Assembly (NCBI GenBank): GCA_013154205.1
Contig: JAADCY010000118.1
Location: 1-5,541, forward strand
Source of the DNA: Thermoproteota archaeon
Lineage (GTDB): Archaea; Thermoproteota; Thermoprotei_A; Sulfolobales; Desulfurococcaceae
Reading direction: 5' to 3'
DNA length: 5,541 nt
Notes under the pieces: model-generated
Seen by the model: only the letters and a program-made list of their open reading frames with translations
Database searches by the model: none
What the model was told of the DNA's origin: nothing
Made by a program: the position numbers and the translations under genes
Part shown: piece after piece, positions 1 to 5,539 of the stretch
How the letters are laid out: every line of letters begins with the position of its first letter
How positions within the stretch are numbered: the stretch's first letter is position 1

Positions 1-799
1 GTTCGTTCTTAGCAGATAATGCTCTCTGCACTAGGTCTTGGCAGCTCAGACTACCTATTCCCTGGACAAGCCATGATGATATATAGAAGCTCGCGCCCAG
101 TAGCCCGACGTAGCCTAGGTATCCCCAGTTGTTCTCCGGCAGTACTGAGAAATCGCTTAGAGGTATCTTGGACCCTATAACGCCTAGCCCGCCAGCGGCG
201 CTTATAGTGAATGGTAGGAGCACAAGTATCCCTGCTATCAACAGCATTGACTGGAAGAAATCTGTGACGGCAACGCTCCACATTCCCCCAAGCATAGTGT
301 AGGCTACCGTTACTACCGTGCCGAGCAGTAGCCCGTAGGTGTACGGGATCCCTAGGAAGACCTTGAATATCGTGCCGAAGCTAAGTAGGAGGCTCGCCAT
401 CCACCCCATATACGCTATGGTCTGGACGATCGCGGAGGCCAGCTCCATTCCTTCACCATACCTGTCCCTGAAGAAATCGCTGACGGTCATGTATCCTCTC
501 CTCCTCAGTACTGCGGCGAAGAACAAGCCGAACAATATAATGCATAGCCCGGCACCAATGGGATCCATTATTACCCCGCGGTAGCCGTAGCTGTAAGCCA
601 TACTCGCTCCGCCGAGTGCTAATCCTGTCCCAAACCATGTCGCTAGTATCGTGCCATACGTTAGTAGGTAGCCGAGCCTCCTCCCCGCAACAATATAGTC
701 CGCTAGCCCCTTGACCCTCCGGGCGGCCCAGTACCCTATGATGAGGGTTAACGCCATGTATAGACCTATACCGATGAATGCGAGGCCAACCTTATCCAT
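1..799 (-). CDS. Sodium:solute symporter family transporter, N-terminal half (gene runs off the left edge)
   Basis: This reading frame stays open from an ATG at 799 to the window edge (266 codons). It encodes a multi-spanning membrane protein of the SSS family (PF00474), Na+-coupled importers of amino acids, sugars, organic acids and similar solutes. Visible family marks are the first membrane helix (residues about 4-26) followed by ADYIVAGRRLG (33-43, matching the family's dFfLAGR-lG), helices at about 46-70 and 76-98, the loop MTVSDFFRDRYG (104-115), the most typical segment YTMLGGMWSVAVTDFFQ (167-183), and QDLVQRALSAKN (254-265). Family members are usually about 480-550 residues, so roughly half is present. 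It starts five bases after the hisD stop with a strong Shine-Dalgarno site overlapping that stop, so it is the second gene of a hisD operon. The substrate cannot be read from the sequence. Context allows histidinol, histidine or another small polar compound, but that is inference. Confidence 0.93.
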   Translation of the reverse strand, partial: MDKVGLAFIGIGLYMALTLIIGYWAARRVKGLADYIVAGRRLGYLLTYGTILATWFGTGLALGGASMAYSYGYRGVIMDPIGAGLCIILFGLFFAAVLRRRGYMTVSDFFRDRYGEGMELASAIVQTIAYMGWMASLLLSFGTIFKVFLGIPYTYGLLLGTVVTVAYTMLGGMWSVAVTDFFQSMLLIAGILVLLPFTISAAGGLGVIGSKIPLSDFSVLPENNWGYLGYVGLLGASFYISSWLVQGIGSLSCQDLVQRALSAKNE

Positions 800-804
800 C
801 ACGT

Positions 805-812
805 TCACCTCC
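805..812 (-). promoter_or_regulatory. Shine-Dalgarno site of the transporter gene, overlapping the hisD stop
   Basis: On the minus strand these bases read GGAGGTGA, a full match to the archaeal consensus complementary to the 16S rRNA 3' end. The last three bases are the TGA stop of hisD. The transporter ATG follows after a five-base spacer (ACGTG). This arrangement fixes the transporter start at 799 and suggests that ribosomes finishing hisD re-initiate on the transporter. Confidence 0.9.
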
Positions 813-2154
813 CACGGATCTTATCGAGGCGTGCATCAATGCTTTTCTTGTGATAGAAAAACCCCTCAATACCAGCCAGGAGAGACGCGTCCGGCCCGGC
901 CGCCAGGAGGCCTTCCGGCTCCACATACTGTACATCTATTATCTTGACGTAGTCGAGGACGCTGAGACCACCCCTTGATCTAGCGAGCCCGCTTGTCGGT
1001 AGGACGTGGTTTGAGCCCAGACTATAGTCTCCTAGGGCCGTAGCGCTGTATTCTCCGTAGAAGACGGTGCCCGCAGACTCTATTTTCTCAAGCACACGCC
1101 ACGTGTTCTCAGGGCTAACGATCACCTCTAGGTGTTCGGGAGCATACTTGTTTATGAAGTCAACGGCTTCCACTATATTATCGGCTATGAATATTCCACC
1201 GTATCTCGAGAGGCTCTCCCAGGCGGTCTCACGGGCCTTGTCCGGGGCCTTGTCTAGCCAGGACATTATTTCTCTAGCTACACTCTCTGCTTGCCTCTCG
1301 CTCGTCGTTACAAGTATTGACGATGATAGGACGCCGTGTTCTGCTTGTGCTAGAAGGTCTAACGCTATGAGGCCGGGATCACCTGTTCCGTCGCTCAAAA
1401 CCATTATCTCGGAAGGCCCTGCCAGCATATCTATGCCCGTCATGCTCGAAGCCAGGTATTTCCCGGCCGTGAACCATGGGCCGCCCGGCCCGACGATCTT
1501 GTCCACTCTAGGCACTGTCTCTGTTCCACAGGCGAAAGCAGCCGCTGCCTGAACACCGCCTAACCTGTAGATCTTATTTGCCCCAGCTATGACTGCGGCA
1601 ACGACTATGGATGGATCAATACCGGGTTCTCCATTGCCCCGTGGCGGTGACGCTGCTAGTACGGTATTACAGCCCGCGACACGTGCGGGGACTATCGTCA
1701 TGAGAGCTGTTGATGGGTACGGATAAAGTCCTCCGGGGATGTAGGCGGCGATCCTATCTATAGGTCTTATGATCTGGCCGAGATAGACTCCCGGCTCGAC
1801 GCGGATCATCCATGCTTCTTTGAGACCAGCGAGGATTTCTTTGTTGAAACGCTTTATCCTATCTCTAATCCTGAGGAGAGAACCCATTATTTCATCGTTG
1901 GTCTTTTTGAAAGCATCTTTTACCTCGTACTCCAGTACTTCTATGGGTGTATCGCGTGGGAGCCCGTAATAGTCCTGGTAGAAATCACGGATCGACTCGT
2001 CGCCGCGGCTACATACATCCTTGAAGAACTTCCACGCCTTCTTTACCTGCTCTTCATCGAGTCTCCAACGCGTCGTTATACGTTCTAGTTCTTCGCGGCG
2101 GAGATTGTTTAGACGTATTATTCTTATACTGTATTTCTCTGTGAACCGGCACAC
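805..2154 (-). CDS. hisD: Histidinol dehydrogenase
   Basis: Cytosolic, zinc-dependent, normally homodimeric enzyme that oxidises L-histidinol to L-histidine with two NAD+ (the last two steps of histidine synthesis). The 449 residues are close to the usual 420-440. Motifs in order: AAYIPGGLYPYPSTALM (136-152), RLGGVQAAAAFACGTE (197-212), VDKIVGPGG (217-225), IDMLAGPSEIMVLSD (241-255), LLAQAEHG (267-274), YAPEHL (337-342), GDYSLGSNHVLPT (375-387) and IEGFFYHK (429-436). Aligned by motif to the E. coli enzyme, the zinc ligands are Q270, H273, D376 and H435. The catalytic pair is E340-H341, and the substrate-contact residues H383 and E430 are also kept. The last four of these positions keep a constant offset of 16 from E. 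coli. One oddity is GPGG where the family usually has GPGN. The GTG start at 2154 is supported by GAGGTG five bases upstream, a TATA box at 2208-2214 and an in-frame stop just upstream. It is followed closely by a transporter, and no other his gene is visible. A related activity such as sulfopropanediol dehydrogenase is possible but less likely. Confidence 0.95.
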   Translation of the reverse strand: MCRFTEKYSIRIIRLNNLRREELERITTRWRLDEEQVKKAWKFFKDVCSRGDESIRDFYQDYYGLPRDTPIEVLEYEVKDAFKKTNDEIMGSLLRIRDRIKRFNKEILAGLKEAWMIRVEPGVYLGQIIRPIDRIAAYIPGGLYPYPSTALMTIVPARVAGCNTVLAASPPRGNGEPGIDPSIVVAAVIAGANKIYRLGGVQAAAAFACGTETVPRVDKIVGPGGPWFTAGKYLASSMTGIDMLAGPSEIMVLSDGTGDPGLIALDLLAQAEHGVLSSSILVTTSERQAESVAREIMSWLDKAPDKARETAWESLSRYGGIFIADNIVEAVDFINKYAPEHLEVIVSPENTWRVLEKIESAGTVFYGEYSATALGDYSLGSNHVLPTSGLARSRGGLSVLDYVKIIDVQYVEPEGLLAAGPDASLLAGIEGFFYHKKSIDARLDKIRGR

Positions 2155-2159
2155 CTCTA

Positions 2160-2165
2160 CACCTC
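2160..2165 (-). promoter_or_regulatory. Shine-Dalgarno site of hisD, inside a tandem 8-mer
   Basis: The minus strand carries AGAGGTGT twice in perfect tandem (2151-2166). The upstream copy supplies GAGGTG as Shine-Dalgarno site. The downstream copy supplies the GTG start codon at 2152-2154, five bases after the site. The same five-base spacing is used by the downstream transporter gene, which supports this GTG as the real start. Confidence 0.75.
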
Positions 2166-2207
2166 TATTTCTCTGCTAAGAGGACGAGGATTTACCGGGA
2201 GATATTG

Positions 2208-2214
2208 TTTTATA
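2208..2214 (-). promoter_or_regulatory. TATA box of the hisD-transporter operon
   Basis: On the minus strand the sequence is CTATAAAAC, a good archaeal TATA box, centred about 57 bases upstream of the hisD GTG. With the usual spacing of about 25 bases, transcription would begin near 2185, giving a leader of about 30 bases that contains the Shine-Dalgarno site. No convincing purine-rich BRE was seen next to it. Confidence 0.7.
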
Positions 2215-2247
2215 GCTAGAAGTGACTCTATGTGGGATGAAATACTG

Positions 2248-2331
2248 TGTTTAGACATTATTTCTTGTCTTATGAACCATGACACCTCGCACCTCTAGTG
2301 CTCACGTTATGTTTGGGACATATTCTTATAG
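2248..2331. repeat. Degenerate direct repeat, copy 2 (decayed hisD-like promoter and start, with mini-ORF)
   Basis: This second copy repeats tgtttagac (2248-2256), attatt, tgaacc (2273-2278), acacctc (2282-2288), acctcta (2291-2297), atatt (2320-2324) and ttatag (2326-2331). It is about 26 bases shorter than copy 1 overall. Read on the minus strand it still has a TATA-like CTATAAG (2325-2331), a GAGGTG Shine-Dalgarno site (2283-2288) and an ATG (2278-2280). The ATG opens a nine-residue mini-ORF, MVHKTRNNV, with its stop at 2251-2253. It may be a fossil of a duplication, or a second promoter with a leader peptide. It lies directly upstream of the hisD TATA box. Confidence 0.45.
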
Positions 2332-2469
2332 TAAACGTATCATTTGGAGCAATGTCTTCCTCGGCCAGAGTGTCAGGGTGATCTATAAGGGTGCTATAGA
2401 GGTTTCTCCGGTGAATCAACTAATGGCTTACTTTATATATGTAAAATGGCCAAATCTTTTTGTAAGTAG
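2332..2469. other. Rest of the divergent intergenic region
   Basis: This is the plus-side part of the roughly 315-base gap between hisD and the surface-protein gene. Besides the TATA box at 2432-2438 it holds CTATA AGGGTG CTATAG (2383-2399), two TATA-like half elements six bases apart that could act on either strand. A 66-codon open frame crosses this region (2279-2479), but it shows no family features and overlaps the promoter and the next start, so it is not called a gene. Confidence 0.4.
2432..2438 (+). promoter_or_regulatory. TATA box of the surface-protein gene
   Basis: TTTATAT within ctttatatat, centred 35 bases upstream of the GTG at 2470. Expected transcription start is near 2461. 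The message would therefore be almost leaderless for the GTG start, or have a leader of about 20 bases if translation began at the ATG at 2481. The identical heptamer precedes the small membrane-protein gene at 4869-4875. Confidence 0.65.
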
Positions 2470-4737
2470 GTGTTTGTAGAATGTTGCAAAAATATTTTAC
2501 GTGCTTTATCTACTCTCACGGCTATAGTGATCATTGTGGGGGTAACACTATCCATTACTGTCGTTGTAACACTATGGATTTCCGGAGTTATCACCAGCAA
2601 TTCTGCCTATGGAACAGGGATCACTAAGATACAGATATACTATATCGAGGACTACGGTGTACTCGCTAAGATCGTTCTGAAAAACACGGGATCAACAAGT
2701 ATAAGTATTGACCGTATAACCGTTGATGGCAGACCAGCGAAAGTAAAAATAGCAAGAGATCTCAATGACCCCAACAATATCATGGTCTACGCCAATACAA
2801 CTATAGAGAAAGACCCGTTCACACTGCCCCCCGGCCACACAGCAGAACTATGGATTATTCCACCCATCAATATAGAGGCCGGTGTAATGTACCGTATAGG
2901 TGTTCATTTATCCAATAACATCCTGTTACAACAGCCTATCAAGGCCAGGATATCAACGACCAAGTCAAGGTACCAGTTACTACTCTACGCCTTCATCCGC
3001 ATGCCGGGATTCCACCTCGACCTACAAGCAAACGGTAACGCCACAGTGTACCTCAACAACCATAAGATCGGCACCTATACCGGCTTATCAATAGATTACC
3101 CCGTACCCCCCGCCAAGAGATCAAGGCGGATAGGCATAGCGACCAGGGCGAATAAACTCTACCTATACAAGGGCGACAACCTCCTCGCGATCATGTATAA
3201 TAACACGGGGAACACCATATTCAACGCCAGGCTCCTTCTCAGCTATACCTCCAGGCCCGACGGAACAGTTTCATGGCTACAACTACTCAGAGATATGCCT
3301 ACCTGGAAATACTGGTTGAACGGAAAACCGAGCGGTGACTGGTGGTCTCCATCCTACGATGATCACTCGTGGAGCAAGGCAAAACTACCAATGGGCAAAG
3401 GATACCCAGTTGCCTCAAAGATATTCCTAGGCAAGGGTAAGACCATTTATCTCCGGGGCAACGCGACATTACCTTCAAGCATAGCCGGAGTAGATATAAC
3501 AAAGTTCAGGGCTGGATGGCTAAGGGTTAGCGCCGACGACAACGTCACATTCTACATTAATGGTAAACCAGTGCTCCACACGACAAGGCCTTGGGGAGCC
3601 TATTACTGGAACTACGTCGTCAGAATAGATCCCCTAAGCCTAGGCCTCCAGCCTGGTAAGACATATGTTCTCGCAGCAAACGTCACGAACAAGGGCGGAG
3701 CATGGTATTTCGACTACGAGCTATGCTTGGAGGCGGTACTCAGCAATGGCAACATAGTCAACGTCACGATCCCCTCGAGGCCCATAGCCAAGATAATGAT
3801 CGTACCACCTGGAAGCACTCCTCCCGCTGATTGGTGGAGTGAAAACTATGATGACTCGTCATGGATGACCGGCTACCTCCCCATAGGGCTAGGCAATTAT
3901 TCCTGGACAAATACTGTCGTCAAAGGCTCGACTATCCTTATACGGATTCATTTCAAGCTCGACAACATACCGGTCGTAGTGGATAGTAAGAACAGGTATG
4001 ATCCTCTCTACACGGGCTTCATAGGAAAGCTAGTGGTCTTCGACATGGTAACCTACACGTACAGCTACTACAAAGTATACAACCCGACAGGAGACCCCAG
4101 AGAAACCAGCAGATACATAATCATAGGCAAAGACGATAAACAGGGAACAGTCTATGACGTCTTAAACCATAAGCTACCAGCAATATACAGCGGTAGACCC
4201 CACATAATATCAGTGCCGAGCGCCGCGGCCAAAGACTTCGAAACACCACCTACAAGCCCAATCATAGTGCTAATCAACAAGCATACCGATAAAACCTTCA
4301 ACCTGACATGGACAAACCTCAACGGATTCCGCGATAAATTCGTGCTACAACCAGTCGGGAACGCCATACCCGGAATGGATATACTGATCCTATGGGAAGA
4401 CCTATGGAGTAGTCCGGAATGGCACCACACATGGAATGATGGAAGAGCCTTCGTAGACCACGTTGTAAGAGTGACATGGCTAGAGAACGGAGATGTTCAG
4501 ATAGGTGTTTACAGGTGCAGCGGCTGGTACCTACACGTATTCATGCTGGCATCAAAATACGTCTACTTCAAACCACATATCGACTCATGGGGCGATAACG
4601 CGAAACTACCATGGACAAAATGGATAAACGGCATACTGGTTCACTGGGAGATAGGCTACAACCCTATAACACATAAATACACGACATGGGTATCCCCAAC
4701 AGGCTACAAAGTAACAGTATGGACTATATCGCCGTAG
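2470..4737 (+). CDS. Large secreted surface protein with type IV pilin-like anchor, galactose-binding-like modules and Trp-rich C-terminus
   Basis: No known gene name is recognised. The N-terminus (residues 8-42, KNILRALST then a long hydrophobic run ending in WISGVI) resembles archaeal type IV pilin/archaellin-like signal segments. A PibD-type cleavage near R11-A12 is possible. Residues about 52-162 look like the beta-sandwich that often follows (LKNTGSTSISIDRITVDG, 70-87). A motif DWWS--YDD-SW----LP-G-G---GxTI--R occurs twice (290-329 and 454-492). The first is followed by VSADDNVTFYINGKPV (353-368) and LQPGKTYVLAANV (393-405), as in galactose-binding-like domains of glycosidases. Nine N-glycosylation sequons (N109, N190, N244, N331, N358, N404, N431, N476, N611) and only four cysteines fit an extracellular archaeal protein. 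Residues about 502-755 match nothing recognised; 12 of the last 116 residues are tryptophan. No C-terminal membrane helix is seen. The GTG start directly follows an in-frame TAG; see the finding on start ambiguity. A role in binding surface or environmental glycans is inference. Confidence 0.85.
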   Translation: MFVECCKNILRALSTLTAIVIIVGVTLSITVVVTLWISGVITSNSAYGTGITKIQIYYIEDYGVLAKIVLKNTGSTSISIDRITVDGRPAKVKIARDLNDPNNIMVYANTTIEKDPFTLPPGHTAELWIIPPINIEAGVMYRIGVHLSNNILLQQPIKARISTTKSRYQLLLYAFIRMPGFHLDLQANGNATVYLNNHKIGTYTGLSIDYPVPPAKRSRRIGIATRANKLYLYKGDNLLAIMYNNTGNTIFNARLLLSYTSRPDGTVSWLQLLRDMPTWKYWLNGKPSGDWWSPSYDDHSWSKAKLPMGKGYPVASKIFLGKGKTIYLRGNATLPSSIAGVDITKFRAGWLRVSADDNVTFYINGKPVLHTTRPWGAYYWNYVVRIDPLSLGLQPGKTYVLAANVTNKGGAWYFDYELCLEAVLSNGNIVNVTIPSRPIAKIMIVPPGSTPPADWWSENYDDSSWMTGYLPIGLGNYSWTNTVVKGSTILIRIHFKLDNIPVVVDSKNRYDPLYTGFIGKLVVFDMVTYTYSYYKVYNPTGDPRETSRYIIIGKDDKQGTVYDVLNHKLPAIYSGRPHIISVPSAAAKDFETPPTSPIIVLINKHTDKTFNLTWTNLNGFRDKFVLQPVGNAIPGMDILILWEDLWSSPEWHHTWNDGRAFVDHVVRVTWLENGDVQIGVYRCSGWYLHVFMLASKYVYFKPHIDSWGDNAKLPWTKWINGILVHWEIGYNPITHKYTTWVSPTGYKVTVWTISP

Positions 4738-4767
4738 AACATTCCGTACAAGTATTGTAGAACAAGG

Positions 4768-4772
4768 TTTTT
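4768..4772 (+). terminator. T-tract, candidate terminator of the surface-protein gene
   Basis: A run of five T (ggTTTTTcccc) begins 31 bases after the stop codon. Just before it lies AACAAGG (4761-4767), which is complementary to CCTTGTT at 4800-4806. Archaeal termination depends mainly on T-tracts, so this is a plausible but modest site. Confidence 0.4.
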
Positions 4773-4815
4773 CCCCTGAAATAGCCTAGTAGTAATAGTC
4801 CTTGTTGACACATAA

Positions 4816-4826
4816 TATTTGTTTTT
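4816..4826 (+). terminator. Second T-rich tract, candidate terminator
   Basis: TATTTGTTTTT (4816-4826) is the strongest T-rich stretch after the surface-protein gene. It lies upstream of the next promoter, so it fits a back-up or main termination site. Confidence 0.45.
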
Positions 4827-4868
4827 AAGATTTGTTCTAAATGTTATCTAATACTCTTTGTAACAGGC

Positions 4869-4875
4869 TTTATAT
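4869..4875 (+). promoter_or_regulatory. TATA box of the small membrane-protein gene
   Basis: TTTATAT in ggctttatatctata, centred about 63 bases upstream of the GTG at 4935. Transcription would start near 4898, giving a leader of about 37 bases. The heptamer is identical to that of the surface-protein promoter at 2432-2438. Confidence 0.6.
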
Positions 4876-4934
4876 CTATAATAGAACATATCATGAATAT
4901 ATAGAGAATCCTAGCAGTACATGGGGATGACAAG

Positions 4935-5294
4935 GTGAAATACCCATTAGCAGCAGTAACACTAATCCTCATAGCAGGAGTATTCTCGATACTAGCATCC
5001 ATATCCGCATGGTCTCTAAGCGGTACTATATCCGAGGTAGCAGCTCTCGAGCATCTCTCCCAGCTTGCAGGGCTCGTGATGGTTAAAGGCCTATGGCTTC
5101 TAGCTGATGGAATAATACTCATATTATTAGCGCTTATGATAAAAGAAGAGCGCGTTAAAAATATTCGCCAAGTCGGCGTTGTGGCCATAATACTATCATT
5201 GCTTTCCTTTAATTTCCTTGTAATGGTATTCGGGATCGTAGGCGGAATACTCGCACTAATCTGGGTACCAGAAACAAGTGAAACTTATCCATAG
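4935..5294 (+). CDS. Small integral membrane protein of unknown function
   Basis: A 119-residue protein of no recognised family. Hydrophobic segments lie at about residues 5-27, 45-69 and 80-110. The last is long enough (about 30 residues, with FGIVGGILALIWVP at its end) to be two short helices, so three or four membrane spans are likely. The only clearly charged loop is KEERVKNIRQ (70-79), which by the positive-inside rule should face the cytoplasm. The GGILALIW ending resembles small archaeal and bacterial membrane proteins of the DUF4064/DUF6114 kind, but this is only an impression. The GTG start is the first possible one after an in-frame TAG at 4902-4904, and GGGGATGA (4923-4930) upstream is a fair Shine-Dalgarno site. 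It has its own promoter, so it is probably not co-transcribed with the surface-protein gene. Its stop lies eight bases from that of the convergent gene. Confidence 0.75.
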   Translation: MKYPLAAVTLILIAGVFSILASISAWSLSGTISEVAALEHLSQLAGLVMVKGLWLLADGIILILLALMIKEERVKNIRQVGVVAIILSLLSFNFLVMVFGIVGGILALIWVPETSETYP

Positions 5295-5302
5295 ATGTAC
5301 GG

Positions 5303-5539
5303 CTAGTGCTTCGCTACGAGTTCACGGGCGAGTCTTGATAATAGTCTCAATTCCTCCTCGACTTTCTCCTCCCTAGCCCGTGCTTGAAGATAATCATAAT
5401 CTAGTATATCATAAAGTGATATGAGGAGAAGTAGTGCTTTCTCCTTATCTATATCTGATTCCCAGTATTTCCAGGCAGCCAAGTATCCTATTATGAGGTC
5501 TTCGGGAGGATCGATAAGTATTTCGAATTCACGAATCAT
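5303..5539 (-). CDS. Short acidic helical protein, unknown function; start at the window edge
   Basis: A 78-residue reading frame from an ATG at 5537-5539 to a TAG at 5303-5305. No family is recognised. After a short N-terminal stretch containing DPPED (10-14), the rest appears almost fully alpha-helical. It has a Leu-rich segment KALLLLISLYDILDYDYL (34-51) and a charged, coiled-coil-like C-terminal part (about 52-78, REEKVEEELRLLSRL and following). It has 18 acidic against 11 basic residues and no signal peptide or membrane helix, so it is probably cytoplasmic. Only two bases are visible upstream of the ATG, so no Shine-Dalgarno site can be checked and the true start may lie outside the window. 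It converges with the small membrane-protein gene, leaving only eight bases between the stops and no obvious terminator for either. Confidence 0.6.
   Translation of the reverse strand: MIREFEILIDPPEDLIIGYLAAWKYWESDIDKEKALLLLISLYDILDYDYLQARAREEKVEEELRLLSRLARELVAKH

Larger units (their letters stand above)
2106..2215. repeat. Degenerate direct repeat, copy 1 (functional hisD promoter, leader and first codons)
   Basis: This copy contains, in plus-strand order, tgtttagac, attatt, tgaacc, acacctc, acctcta, then atatt and ttatag. The same blocks recur in the same order at 2248-2331. It covers the first roughly 17 codons of hisD, its Shine-Dalgarno site, its leader and its TATA box. The similarity was found by eye and contains gaps, so the exact edges are uncertain. 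Confidence 0.5.
4735..4889. repeat. Repeated TAGAACA motif in the intergenic region
   Basis: TAGAACAT occurs at 4735-4742 (overlapping the stop of the surface-protein gene) and at 4882-4889. TAGAACAA occurs at 4758-4765, and its exact inverse TTGTTCTA at 4832-4839. Four copies of a 7-mer in about 155 bases are more than expected by chance. The copy at 4882 lies between the TATA box and the expected transcription start of the downstream gene, a usual place for an archaeal repressor site. The inverted pair 4758/4832 could instead form an RNA stem with a long loop. Confidence 0.4.

Noticed and set aside
453..638. Short minus-strand frame within the transporter gene
   Set aside because: It is out of frame with the transporter, whose own frame is open throughout and carries the SSS family motifs.
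1067..1552. 161-codon open frame on the plus strand opposite hisD
   Set aside because: It lies fully antisense to a strongly supported hisD whose conserved motifs fill the same bases, and its own translation shows no family features.
2251..2280. Histidine attenuator leader peptide on the minus strand
   Set aside because: The mini-ORF has only one histidine codon, and no alternative stem-terminator structure follows, so bacterial-type attenuation is not supported.
2279..2479. 66-codon open frame on the plus strand in the divergent intergenic region
   Set aside because: It overlaps the promoter and start of the surface-protein gene, has no clear Shine-Dalgarno site or recognisable sequence, and its start lies inside the hisD-like repeat copy.
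4152..4430. 92-codon minus-strand frame opposite the surface-protein gene
   Set aside because: It is antisense to an uninterrupted long coding frame with good domain features and is most likely a shadow.
4738..4934. Possible C/D box small RNA (CTGA at 4776 and GATGA near 4926)
   Set aside because: The boxes are too far apart (about 150 bases) and no C'/D' pair or typical guide spacing was found.
4844..5188. 114-codon minus-strand frame opposite the small membrane protein
   Set aside because: The plus-strand frame has a promoter, a Shine-Dalgarno site and coherent membrane segments; the minus frame ends inside the TATA region and looks like a mirror of it.
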